A DNA stretch of 64,000 nucleotides, taken from contig CAIQQJ010000040.1 of NCBI GenBank assembly GCA_903873905.1, forward strand, positions 1 to 64,000. The letters are read 5' to 3'. The stretch is from an uncultured Flavobacteriales bacterium. GTDB taxonomy: Bacteria > Bacteroidota > Bacteroidia > Palsa-965. The notes under the pieces are model-generated. The model made no database searches. It saw only the letters and a list, made by a program, of their open reading frames with translations, and had not been told where the DNA came from. The number at the start of each line of letters is the position of its first letter. The stretch's first letter is position 1. The translations under genes were made by a program, and so were the position numbers. Shown here piece by piece: positions 23,992 to 33,548 of the stretch.

Positions 23992-24894
23992 ATGAAAAAA
24001 TCGCTATTCATTATTTTCTTTGTTTTGATAATAGATCAAACGATCAAGATCTGGATCAAAACACACATGTACTTGGGAGAGCATTATAAAGTTACGGGCA
24101 GTTGGTTTTACCTACACTTTGTGGAAAACCCAGGAATGGCTTTCGGAATTCAATTGGGCGATGGTGAATTGGGAAAATTGGCACTAAGTCTTTTTCGCTT
24201 GGTGGCGGTTGCGGGAATTGGATATTATCTATGGACGCTTTTCAAAAAGAATGTTCGACCACTACTCATTGTTTGTGTGGCATTAATTTTCGCTGGTGCG
24301 CTTGGAAATATTTTAGACAGTGTTTTCTACGGAAAAATTTTTAATACCAGTGATGCGTGGGAGCAAAACGTTGCACAAATGTTTCCAAAAGAAGGTGGCT
24401 ACGCTGGATTTTTACATGGACAAGTGGTCGACATGTTTTATTTTCCCGTTATTTCAGGAACATTTCCTGAGAAACTTCCATTCTGGGGTGGAGAAGATTT
24501 TCAATTCTTCCGTCCCGTTTTCAACATCGCGGATGCTGCCATTTCCATTGGTGTTTTTCTCCTGATTCTTTTTCAAAAAAGACTTTTTGGAAAACAACTG
24601 CAAAAGCTCAGCACAAGAAAAATTCAGACTACAAATATTTTCTTCAGTATTGTGATTTTTCTCATCTCAGTATTTCTTTTGCTTACTTATTTCTCCTTAT
24701 TCTCAAGTATTCATCCCTTGCCAATAAGTAAAATTGGAATTGTTCTCGCACTTTCAACTGCGCTTGGATTTGGAATGTTTGACATGCTTCGTCGTTGGCC
24801 AATTTTCGAACCAGGTGTGGTGGTGGAACCAGATACAGATAATTTTATTCCGGAAGAAACACCAAAACAAGATCCGCCGGAAATTATTTCTTAG
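23992..24894 (+). CDS. lspA: Lipoprotein signal peptidase, copy 2
   Basis: 300 residues, closely similar to copy 1 along its whole length, including both catalytic motifs (ALGNILDSVFYG, VFNIADAAISIG) and the extra C-terminal membrane pair. Differences cluster in the extracytoplasmic loop around residue 125 (NTSDAWEQNVAQMF against DASHDCDANVAQLF) and at the tail (EETPKQDPPEIIS). Both copies look intact, so they may differ in substrate choice or dosage. The upstream sequence is duplicated too, which points to a tandem duplication of the gene with its promoter. Confidence 0.95.
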   Translation: MKKSLFIIFFVLIIDQTIKIWIKTHMYLGEHYKVTGSWFYLHFVENPGMAFGIQLGDGELGKLALSLFRLVAVAGIGYYLWTLFKKNVRPLLIVCVALIFAGALGNILDSVFYGKIFNTSDAWEQNVAQMFPKEGGYAGFLHGQVVDMFYFPVISGTFPEKLPFWGGEDFQFFRPVFNIADAAISIGVFLLILFQKRLFGKQLQKLSTRKIQTTNIFFSIVIFLISVFLLLTYFSLFSSIHPLPISKIGIVLALSTALGFGMFDMLRRWPIFEPGVVVEPDTDNFIPEETPKQDPPEIIS

Positions 24895-25077
24895 GCACAC
24901 AGCGTTGGTTTTTTGCCCAAGGAAATTCTCCAATATTTTCCTTAAAAAAACATTGACCTTTCAATCGTATTTAGAAAAAAAACTTTGCTTGTTTCTTTTC
25001 TAAACGGGAATTAAAAAATTCCTACATTTAGAAGTACTTCTAAATATACTTGCCCCTTCACTCTTAAACCTCTTGTT

Positions 25078-26883
25078 ATGAAAATGAAAAACTACTCTGC
25101 AACATTATTTGTGCTTGCATTTTTCATACTTGTCTTCACTACTAATAAATCCTCCGCACAAGCACCACATCTAGACTGGGCAAAAGGTTTTGGTTCAACT
25201 GGTGGTGACTTTGGAAATGCAATTGCATTGGACGCACAAGGCAATGTTTACACAACTGGTTTTTTTGCAGGTACTATAGATTTTGATCCCGGTAGTGGAA
25301 TTCACAACCTTACTAGCAATGGTTATTCAGATATTTTTATTCTCAAAACAGATCCTGCTGGAAATTATATTTGGGCAAAATCCATTGGAGGTTCAGGACT
25401 TGATCAAGGAAACTCAATCGCAGTGTCTCCTGATGGAAACATTTATATCACTGGGTCGTTTGCGCATCTCGTTGATTTTAATCCAGGAGTTGGAGTAGAT
25501 ACACTGAGAAATGCGGATGATCCATGCAATACCGAAATCTTTGTTTTGAAACTGGATAGCAATGGAAACTTTGTTTGGGTGAAATCTGTTGAAGGAAAAA
25601 TCACTGTCTGCACTGCTGCAACAGATGTTGGTCTTGGCATTGGCATCGACCAAGTGCAAGGTGTTTATGTAACTGGTTATTGGACTGGCCGTGCAGATTT
25701 CAATACATCACGTGCTCCTGGAGATACTTTGTTTTTCCAATCGAGCGGCGCAACTATTTCGGGTGATATTTTCGTTCTTAAATTAGACTCCGCCGGAAAT
25801 TTCATTTGGGCCAAACAAATTGGAAATGCATTGAGCGATACTGGATATGGCTTGCATGTTTCCTCACATGGAGGTGTGTATGTCACGGGGCTATACGGCT
25901 GGGATGCTGATTTTAATCCGAATGCAGGAGTGGATACAATAGTAGGTTTCGGGAATTGGGATGCTTTCATTTTGAAATTGGATACAGCAGGAAATTATGT
26001 TTGGGCAAAGGGCTTCGGTGGACCAAATGACGATAGAGGATTTGCAGTTACAACAGACGCATCCGAAAATGTTTATGCTACTGGACATTTTACAGGAACA
26101 GTAGACTTTGATCCATCGCCTGCAGTTCATACACTCACAACACCTGCGTACGCGTATGGCGTTTATCTTTTAAAATTGGATGCGCTCGGAAATTATCTCT
26201 GGGCGAAATGCGTAAGTGGCAATGCAGGTGGAGAACGAGAAGGAACCGGAATTGCACTGGATGCCTCAAACAACATTTATACAACTGGCCATTTCACAGA
26301 TACCGTTGATTTCAATCCTTCCCCTGCGCCCGCCGATACATTTTTTCTTTCCACAACCGGAGCGTGGAGTAACACAGATGCATTCATTCTCAAAACAGAT
26401 TCTTCAGGGAATTTTTTGTGGGCCGTTTCAATGGGAGTTGGCGGTGTTGACAGAGGAAAAGGAATTGTTGTAGATGCTTCGAACAATGTGTATTCCACAG
26501 GATATTATGCTGGCACCGTTGATTTCGATCCCGAAGCAGGAATGGATACGCTTCACTGTGCAGGGGGAAATGATATTTACATTCAAAAACTGAATCAAAT
26601 TGTTTCTTCTGTTTCAGAACAAAACAATATTCAAACTCCTATTTCTGTTTTTCCAAATCCTACTGAAAATATCATTTCTCTTCAATCCAAAAACATTGAA
26701 GGAAATAATTCAATTCTTTCTATCATGGATATTTCAGGACGAATTCTGTTGGAGAAAAATGTTGAAACGCCAAATGGAGAATTAAATAACAACATCGATC
26801 TTCGATCATTTTCTTCAGGAATTTATTTTGTTCAGGTGAAAACAGAAAAGGCAATTTATTCTGTTAAAGTGGTGCGGGAATAA
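25078..26883 (+). CDS. T9SS type A cargo with SBBP-type beta-propeller repeats
   Basis: 601 residues. Signal peptide MKMKNYSATLFVLAFFILVF. Seven repeats of the form NVYTTGFFAGTIDFDPG...FILKTDPAGNYIWAKS (about 65-75 residues each) build a propeller of the SBBP type. The last ~80 residues (ISVFPNPTENIISLQSK ... GIYFVQVKTEKAIYSVKVVRE) are a type A T9SS sorting domain. Secreted or surface-bound; ligand unknown. The first of three consecutive T9SS cargo genes in the same direction, but each has its own long upstream gap. Confidence 0.88.
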   Translation: MKMKNYSATLFVLAFFILVFTTNKSSAQAPHLDWAKGFGSTGGDFGNAIALDAQGNVYTTGFFAGTIDFDPGSGIHNLTSNGYSDIFILKTDPAGNYIWAKSIGGSGLDQGNSIAVSPDGNIYITGSFAHLVDFNPGVGVDTLRNADDPCNTEIFVLKLDSNGNFVWVKSVEGKITVCTAATDVGLGIGIDQVQGVYVTGYWTGRADFNTSRAPGDTLFFQSSGATISGDIFVLKLDSAGNFIWAKQIGNALSDTGYGLHVSSHGGVYVTGLYGWDADFNPNAGVDTIVGFGNWDAFILKLDTAGNYVWAKGFGGPNDDRGFAVTTDASENVYATGHFTGTVDFDPSPAVHTLTTPAYAYGVYLLKLDALGNYLWAKCVSGNAGGEREGTGIALDASNNIYTTGHFTDTVDFNPSPAPADTFFLSTTGAWSNTDAFILKTDSSGNFLWAVSMGVGGVDRGKGIVVDASNNVYSTGYYAGTVDFDPEAGMDTLHCAGGNDIYIQKLNQIVSSVSEQNNIQTPISVFPNPTENIISLQSKNIEGNNSILSIMDISGRILLEKNVETPNGELNNNIDLRSFSSGIYFVQVKTEKAIYSVKVVRE

Positions 26884-27192
26884 GTGGGTGTGCCTTATCT
26901 GAATATTTTTCCTCCAGACTTAAAATTGAGTTACCCAAAGGTTGTTTTCCTCGATTTAGCATAATTGCGCCAAATAACTTGGCAAGTTCGAAGCAATATG
27001 AGAAAGATCATTGGGGAATTCTAAAAATAGCCAAAACTTTGTTGTAGCTACTTACATATATTTCTAGTTAGCTGAACAATCAAAGACTACCCGAATTCAG
27101 AAAACAAAAATCGCCCTTTCTATTTAAAATAATTGCAAGTCAAATAACCATAAACATCAAACAAACAAAAGCATAACCAAAAAACTATTTTT
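26884..27192. other. Intergenic gap without a gene
   Basis: No ORF of substance and no clear terminator. An 18-bp word (AAAATAGCCAAAACTTTG, 27024-27041) recurs exactly at 29002-29019, upstream of the paralogous gene, so the two genes share part of their upstream sequence. Confidence 0.5.
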
Positions 27193-28758
27193 ATGAAAAA
27201 AACTATACTAAGTGTCTTGTCTGTGTTGGTGATGATAACCATCATTGCAAGTTCCAACGGAAAAGCTGGCAAAACCCTTTCACCAGGAGAAACCTCCTGC
27301 ACAAGTTGCCATAGCGACTTTACCATAAATACAGGTGGAGGAAGTGTTGTTATTAACACTTCTACTATTCCTGTAGGAGGGTATATTCCTGGTACTACAT
27401 ATTCCATTTCAGTTACCGTTTCAAAAGCCGCTGCCACAATTTTTGGTTTGGGCTTGGAGGCGCTAACCTCAGCAAATGTTAACGGAGGAACACTAGCAAA
27501 CATTACTACCGCAACACAGATAAAGATGTCTGGTGTGAAAAGCAATATCGTACACAATACAGATACAGGCCTTTCAAATGCATCGCACACATTTACATTT
27601 AACTGGACAGCCCCTGCGACATCTGGTGTTGGCAGTGTTACAATGTATTGCTGCGGTCTTGCTGGGGATAACGACGGCGGAACTGCCGGCGATTACGTTT
27701 ATTCCACTTCAGTTGTTATTCCTGAAGGTGTCGCTTCCAACTCACTTACAACGGGGACAATTACAGGCAGTCCTTTCTGTTCTGGCGCAGTTGGAATAAA
27801 CGTTCCATTCACAATCAGTGGAACTTACACTGTAGGAAATATTTTCACTGCACAATTATCCAATGCTACAGGATCTTTCGCATCTCCAACAACACTTGGA
27901 ACATTGACTGGAATTGTAGCTGGTACTATTGTTACAACTACACCACTACCTGCTGTTGCAGGAACACAATACAGAATTAGAGTTGTAGGTAGTGCTCCTG
28001 TTGTAACAGGAGCTGACAATGGAACAAACCTCACCATCAATGTCACTCCAACAGTAAGTGCGAGCACATCGAATTCAGCTATTTGTGCAACAAGCGGCGC
28101 GTTACTTACAGCAGCGGGAGCAACTACATATTTATGGATGCCAGGAAACATAGCAGCAAATCCATTTACAGTTACGCCTGCAGTAACCACAACCTATACG
28201 GTGACAGGAACAACAGCAGGTTGTTCAGGAACAGCGACAACTACCATAACCGTAAATCCTCTTCCGGTCGTGGCTTTAAATCTTACAACAATCGATACTC
28301 AATGTGTCGCGTATAGTTCTATTGGTTTGGTTGGTGGTACACCTGCTGGTGGAGTTTTCAGTGGACCTGGTGTTACAGGAAACATTTTCAATCCGAATGC
28401 AGCTGGTTTGGGAACATGGACAATTACCTATACCTACTCAGACGTGAATGGATGTGCAAACACTGCAACAGGAACCATTTTTGTTGATGTTTGTGCAGGT
28501 GTACAAAATGCAGTTAACAACGAGAGCATTTCTGTTTATCCTAATCCAGTAAATGAGTTATTAAACGTGGATGCTTCTGCAACAAATGGAATCACTTCAG
28601 CAATCATCATGAATGGTCTTGGCCAGGTTGTTTACTCAAATGAAAACGTATTAGGAAAAATAACAATTGACATGTCGAATTTTGCAAATGGAATTTATTC
28701 CTTGCAATTGAAAAATGGCAATTCTGTTATCACCAAGAAAATTGTCAAACAAGACTAG
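27193..28758 (+). CDS. Choice-of-anchor V / CXXCH protein with one Ig-like repeat, T9SS type A
   Basis: 521 residues. Signal MKKTILSVLSVLVMITIIASSNGKAG. Directly after it, SPGETSCTSCHSDFTIN holds one CXXCH motif, the classical haem-c attachment motif. A Reeler-like 'choice-of-anchor V' domain follows (to ~180), then a VPFT...YRIRVVGSAP module (~195-285), one Ig-like repeat of ~70 residues (ATTYLWMPGNIAANPFTVTPAVTTTYTVTG), a terminal Ig-like domain (GGVFSGPGVTGNIFNPNAAG) and a type A sorting domain (ISVYPNPVNELLNVDAS...VITKKIVKQD). Its paralogue at 29221 differs mainly by having 13 Ig-like repeats. Whether haem is really attached is unknown. Confidence 0.88.
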   Translation: MKKTILSVLSVLVMITIIASSNGKAGKTLSPGETSCTSCHSDFTINTGGGSVVINTSTIPVGGYIPGTTYSISVTVSKAAATIFGLGLEALTSANVNGGTLANITTATQIKMSGVKSNIVHNTDTGLSNASHTFTFNWTAPATSGVGSVTMYCCGLAGDNDGGTAGDYVYSTSVVIPEGVASNSLTTGTITGSPFCSGAVGINVPFTISGTYTVGNIFTAQLSNATGSFASPTTLGTLTGIVAGTIVTTTPLPAVAGTQYRIRVVGSAPVVTGADNGTNLTINVTPTVSASTSNSAICATSGALLTAAGATTYLWMPGNIAANPFTVTPAVTTTYTVTGTTAGCSGTATTTITVNPLPVVALNLTTIDTQCVAYSSIGLVGGTPAGGVFSGPGVTGNIFNPNAAGLGTWTITYTYSDVNGCANTATGTIFVDVCAGVQNAVNNESISVYPNPVNELLNVDASATNGITSAIIMNGLGQVVYSNENVLGKITIDMSNFANGIYSLQLKNGNSVITKKIVKQD

Positions 28759-28780
28759 GTTGTATTATTTCACAATTTTT

Positions 28781-28814
28781 AAAAGCCCTGTACTTAACGT
28801 ACGGGGCTTTTTTG
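28781..28814 (+). terminator. Rho-independent terminator after the first choice-of-anchor V gene
   Basis: AAAAGCCC-T-GTAC pairs with GTAC-G-GGGCTTTT followed by T residues. A sibling terminator follows the paralogue at 33414. Confidence 0.85.
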
Positions 28815-28887
28815 TTAATACAAGAACAATAATGTTCATTTCAAAATAATCACAGAACAATCATTATTAATTTTCATTAACCCAATT

Positions 28888-28975
28888 GTGGCAAAAGGCT
28901 GCTTGTGTTGTGGCAAAGGGCTACTTGTGTTGTGGCAAAGGGCCGCCTGTGTTGTGGCAAAGGACTGCTTGTGTT
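28888..28975 (+). repeat. Four tandem 22-bp repeats
   Basis: GTGGCAAAGGGCTACTTGTGTT and three close variants run head to tail. No matching copy is seen elsewhere in the window. The surrounding 28815-29220 gap holds no gene; the only other recognisable item is the 18-bp word at 29002-29019 shared with the upstream region of the 27193 gene. Confidence 0.8.
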
Positions 28976-29220
28976 GTGATTTTGGTCATTTGGCTGTTTT
29001 GAAAATAGCCAAAACTTTGAAAGTGTTGTTTATGCCATCGCCTTCTATAAAAGCTTGCTCCAAAAAAACCAAAATCCTTTTTGAAAATAGTCTACTAAAT
29101 TGAAAAAAATCAAAAACCTAAATCTCGAATTTGAAAAAACTGCTTTGTGTGAGCGTGTCTTCTTTTAAAAATTGTTTGCCGAAAATTAAATTCAAAAACT
29201 AACCTCAAAATTTAATTATT

Positions 29221-32200
29221 ATGAAAAAAACTATCCTTAGCGTACTCTCTGTTTTGGTGATGATAATCATCATAGCAAGCGCCAATGGAAGGGCGGGCAA
29301 AACCCTTTCACCAGGGGAAACCTCCTGTACAAGTTGCCATGGCGACTATACTATCAATACTGGTGGCGGAAGTGTGGTTATTAATTCTTCTACTATTCCA
29401 GTTGTAGGATACACTCCAGGCACAACCTATTCCATTTCTGTAACAGTAGCAAGAACCGGCTCAACCATTTTTGGCTTGGGTTTAGAGGCGCTCACTTCAG
29501 CGAATGTGAATGGCGGTACGTTAGCAAACATCACTACCGCAACCCAGATAAAGTTATCTGGTGTGAAAAGCAATATTGTACATAATACAAATACGGGCCT
29601 AGGAACAGGAACTAAGACATTTACATTTAATTGGACAGCTCCTGTTGCTTCGGGTGTTGGTAACATTACAATGTATTGCTGTGGTCTTGCTGGTAATAAT
29701 GATAATGGCACTGGTCTAGATTATGTTTATTCCACTTCAGTTATCATTCCTGAAGCTCCTGCAGCTTCCACGTCTCTTGCCACTGGGGCAATTACAGGAA
29801 GTCCTTTCTGTTCTGGTTCAGTTGGAATAAATGTTCCATTTACAGCCACTGGAACATTTGTTTCAGGAAATATTTTTACGGCCCAATTATCCAACGCTAC
29901 AGGTTCTTTCGCTGCACCAACATCTCTTGGAACACTTACAGGATTAGTTTCAGGTACAATTGTTACAACAACACCACTTCCAGCACTTGCAGGATCGCTA
30001 TACAGAATAAGGGTAGTAGGAAGTAATCCTGTGACAACAGGAACAGACAATGGAACTAACCTCACCATCAATGTTGCACCAACAGTAACTGTTAGCGCTT
30101 CTGCTGCAACAGTTTGTGCTGGTGGAAGCACTACACTTACAGCAGCTGGTGCTACTACTTATGCGTGGATGCCGGGAAGCTTAACGGGAACTTCCGTTAC
30201 GGTCACTCCAGCAACAACAACAACCTATACGGTTACTGGGACAACTGGAACTTGTACTGGAATATCAACACAATTGATTACGGTAACACCAACACCAACA
30301 GTAACCGCTACCGCTTCTGCGGCAACTATTTGTGCAGGGGGAAGCACTACGATCACTGCAGCTGGAGCTACTACTTATGCGTGGATGCCGGGAAGTTTAA
30401 CGGGAACTTCCGTTACACTTACTCCTGCAACTACAACAACCTATACGGTTACAGGGACAACTTCAGGGTGTACAGGTACAGCAACACAATTGATTACCGT
30501 TACGCCTACTCCAACTGTTACCACAAGTGTAACTGCTGCAACTATTTGTGCAGGGGGAAGTACCACAATCACTGCAGCTGGCGCTACTACTTATGCGTGG
30601 ATGCCCGGTAGTTTAACGGGTACTTCTGTTACCGTTACTCCCGCAACAACAACAACCTATACGGTTACAGGTACAACTTCAGGATGCACAGGCACAACAA
30701 CACGATTGATTACCGTTACACCTTCGCCTACAGTTACTGTCAGCGCATCGGCAGCAACAGTTTGTGCTGGCGGAAGCACCACCCTTACTGCAGCTGGCGC
30801 CACTACTTATGCGTGGATGCCGGGCAGCTTAACGGGTACTTCCGTTACAGTCACTCCCGCAACCACAACAACCTATACGGTTACAGGGACAAGTGGAACT
30901 TGTACTGGAACAGCAACACAGCTGATAACAGTAACACCAACACCAACAGTAACTGCTACCGCTTCAAGTAGTAGTATTTGCACTGGTAATAACGTCACAC
31001 TTACAGGCGCTGGGGCAACAACTTACCTTTGGATGCCCGGTAGCTTAACCGGAACTTCTGTTACTGTTACACCAGCAACTACAACAACTTATACTGTTAC
31101 AGGAACGGCAGGAACATGTACGGATTTTTCAACCGTTACCGTTATTGTTGGGGCACCTCCTACTGTTACCGCCTCTGCTTCTAGCCCTTCAATTTGCACA
31201 GGTGGCAACTCTACATTAACGGGAAATGGTGCTGCAACTTACACCTGGATGCCGGGCAGTTTAACTGGTACTTCCGTTGTAGTTACACCTGCAGCAACAA
31301 CAACCTACACTGTAACAGGAACAACGGGACCTGGATGTTTTAATACAGGAACAGTTTTAGTAACTGTCAATCCAACACCAACTGTAACCGTGAGCGCCAC
31401 CTCAACTTCATTCTGTGTTGGAAATAGCACAACACTTACTGGAGCAGGCGCAACAACTTATGCATGGATGCCTGGCAGTTTAACAGGAACATCTGTCACT
31501 GTTACACCTGTAACAACAACAACTTATACCGTTACGGGAACAACTGTTGGTTGCACAGGAACAGCTACTCAATTGATAACCGTTACGCCACCTCCAACAG
31601 TTACAGCTACTGCTTCTAGCAGTAGTATTTGTACAGGAAATAACGTCACTCTTACTGCAGCAGGAGCAACAACTTACAATTGGATGCCCGGCAGCTTAAC
31701 AGGAACTTCTGTTATTGTTACACCAGCAGTTACAACAACTTATACTGTTGTTGGAACAACTGGAACTTGCACTGGCGTTGCAACAGTTACTGTTATTGTT
31801 GGAGCTCCTCCAACAGTTACCGCTTCTGCTTCTAGTCCATCAATTTGTATTGGAGGTAATACTACATTGACAGGATCTGGCGCCACAACATATACATGGA
31901 TGCCGGGTAGCTTATCAGGGACTTCGGTTGTGGTTACTCCTGCTGTAACAACAACATATACTGTTACTGGATCAACCGGTCCTGGATGTCTTAATACAGG
32001 AACTGTTTTGGTAACCGTTACCCCAACCCCTACAGTTTCAGTCAGTGCGTCAAGTACATCCATTTGTGTTGGAAGCCCTTCAACAATTACCGCTGCTGGA
32101 GCAACAACTTACACATGGATGCCTGGTAGTTTAACTGGAACTTCCGTTACCGTGACGCCCGCTTCAACAACAACATATACCGTTACGGGAACAACCGGTA

Positions 32201-33390
32201 GTTGCACAGGAACAGCTACTCAATTGATTACTGTCACTCCTGGCCCAACCGTTTCAGTCAGTGCCACCTCAACTTCATTCTGCGAGGGAAACAGCACAAC
32301 ACTTTCTGCAACGGGAGCAACAACATATGCTTGGATGCCTGGCAGTTTAACAGGAAACTCTGTAACAGTTACCCCTGCAACAACAACAACCTATACTGTT
32401 ACCGGAACAACAGGTAGTTGCACAGGAACAGCTACTCAATTAATTACCGTTACTCCCGGCCCTACGGTTTCTGTTAGCGCTACTTCAACTTCTTTCTGCG
32501 AAGGAAATAGCACAACACTTATTGGAGCTGGCGCTACAACTTACAATTGGATGCCAGGTAATCTGACAGGATTATGGGTTTCTGTTGCACCTGCAACAAC
32601 AACCACCTATACCGTTACTGGTACAACAGGGGGTTGCACAGGAACGGCAACACAACTCATTACTGTGATTCCCGCTCCAGCAGTAACAATAAGCGCTACT
32701 GTGCCTTCGTTCTGTGAAGGAAACAGCACATTACTCATTGGGGCTGGCGCCACAACATATTCGTGGATGCCTGGAAATTTAACAGGACTTTGGGTTTCAG
32801 TTTCTCCTGTAACAACGACAACGTATACTGTTACAGGCACAAACGCACTTGGTTGCACAGGAACTTCAACTCAACTAATCACCGTAAACCCTCTGCCAAC
32901 TGTAAGTCTAAACCTTGCTGCCATTGATACACAATGTGTGGCGTTAAATTCCATTGGGTTGACTGGGGAAAGCCCAAGTGGTGGAGTTTTCAGTGGCCCT
33001 GGGGTTACAGGAAATGTTTTCAATCCATCTGCGGCAGGTGTAGGAACATGGACAATTACGTATACCTACTCTGATGTGAATGGATGTGCAAATTCTGCAA
33101 CTGGAATTATTTATGTTGATGTCTGTACAGATGTAATAAACGGAGCCAACTCCAATAACATTTCTGTATATCCTAATCCTGTGAATGAATTATTGACCGT
33201 GGACGCATCTGCAACAAACGGGATTTCATTAGTATTCATCATGAATAATCTTGGCCAGGTTGTTTACTCTAATGAAAACGTAGCAGGAAAAATAACAATT
33301 GACATGTCGAGTTTTGCAAATGGAATTTATTCCTTGCAATTGAAAAATGGCAATTCTGTTGTCACCAAGAAAATTGTCAAACAAGACTAG
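29221..33390 (+). CDS. Expanded paralogue: CXXCH / choice-of-anchor V protein with 13 Ig-like repeats, T9SS type A
   Basis: 1389 residues. Same order as the 27193 product: signal peptide, SCTSCHGDYTIN (CXXCH), choice-of-anchor V domain, YRIRVVGSNP module; then 13 Ig-like repeats of ~70-73 residues (core TTYAWMPGSLTGTSVTVTP then ATTTTYTVTG), a terminal Ig-like domain and a type A sorting domain. Nearly every repeat has one Cys near the start (TICAGG) and one near the end (GCTGT), so a disulfide per unit is possible. Units 5-7 resemble units 8-10 in order, so blocks of three were copied. The gene ends are almost identical in DNA to the paralogue. Probably a long surface stalk. Confidence 0.9.
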   Translation: MKKTILSVLSVLVMIIIIASANGRAGKTLSPGETSCTSCHGDYTINTGGGSVVINSSTIPVVGYTPGTTYSISVTVARTGSTIFGLGLEALTSANVNGGTLANITTATQIKLSGVKSNIVHNTNTGLGTGTKTFTFNWTAPVASGVGNITMYCCGLAGNNDNGTGLDYVYSTSVIIPEAPAASTSLATGAITGSPFCSGSVGINVPFTATGTFVSGNIFTAQLSNATGSFAAPTSLGTLTGLVSGTIVTTTPLPALAGSLYRIRVVGSNPVTTGTDNGTNLTINVAPTVTVSASAATVCAGGSTTLTAAGATTYAWMPGSLTGTSVTVTPATTTTYTVTGTTGTCTGISTQLITVTPTPTVTATASAATICAGGSTTITAAGATTYAWMPGSLTGTSVTLTPATTTTYTVTGTTSGCTGTATQLITVTPTPTVTTSVTAATICAGGSTTITAAGATTYAWMPGSLTGTSVTVTPATTTTYTVTGTTSGCTGTTTRLITVTPSPTVTVSASAATVCAGGSTTLTAAGATTYAWMPGSLTGTSVTVTPATTTTYTVTGTSGTCTGTATQLITVTPTPTVTATASSSSICTGNNVTLTGAGATTYLWMPGSLTGTSVTVTPATTTTYTVTGTAGTCTDFSTVTVIVGAPPTVTASASSPSICTGGNSTLTGNGAATYTWMPGSLTGTSVVVTPAATTTYTVTGTTGPGCFNTGTVLVTVNPTPTVTVSATSTSFCVGNSTTLTGAGATTYAWMPGSLTGTSVTVTPVTTTTYTVTGTTVGCTGTATQLITVTPPPTVTATASSSSICTGNNVTLTAAGATTYNWMPGSLTGTSVIVTPAVTTTYTVVGTTGTCTGVATVTVIVGAPPTVTASASSPSICIGGNTTLTGSGATTYTWMPGSLSGTSVVVTPAVTTTYTVTGSTGPGCLNTGTVLVTVTPTPTVSVSASSTSICVGSPSTITAAGATTYTWMPGSLTGTSVTVTPASTTTYTVTGTTGSCTGTATQLITVTPGPTVSVSATSTSFCEGNSTTLSATGATTYAWMPGSLTGNSVTVTPATTTTYTVTGTTGSCTGTATQLITVTPGPTVSVSATSTSFCEGNSTTLIGAGATTYNWMPGNLTGLWVSVAPATTTTYTVTGTTGGCTGTATQLITVIPAPAVTISATVPSFCEGNSTLLIGAGATTYSWMPGNLTGLWVSVSPVTTTTYTVTGTNALGCTGTSTQLITVNPLPTVSLNLAAIDTQCVALNSIGLTGESPSGGVFSGPGVTGNVFNPSAAGVGTWTITYTYSDVNGCANSATGIIYVDVCTDVINGANSNNISVYPNPVNELLTVDASATNGISLVFIMNNLGQVVYSNENVAGKITIDMSSFANGIYSLQLKNGNSVVTKKIVKQD

Positions 33391-33413
33391 GTTGTATTAT
33401 TTCACAATTACAG

Positions 33414-33448
33414 AAAAAGCCCCGTACATGAAGTATGGGGCTTTTTTT
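33414..33448 (+). terminator. Rho-independent terminator after the expanded paralogue
   Basis: AAAAAGCCCCGTAC pairs with GTATGGGGCTTTTTTT (one G-U pair) around ATGAA. Confidence 0.85.
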
Positions 33449-33548
33449 ATAAAACTAGAAGATCAAACCAATTGGGTTGTAATCAAGTTGAAACCATGCA
33501 GTGGTGTCGGGTCTTTAGACTCGACATTCTAAATGCCCGACAATAAAC

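Noticed and set aside
28888-29103. 71-residue Cys-rich ORF (MAKGCLCCGKG...)
   Set aside because: It is a read-through of four 22-bp tandem repeats from a GTG codon; no signal, no start context and no continuity beyond the repeat.
29900-33000. CRISPR-like array of repeats
   Set aside because: The repeats are ~210-bp coding units in one long open frame (Ig-like domains), not short identical repeats with unique spacers; the same applies at 60793-64000.
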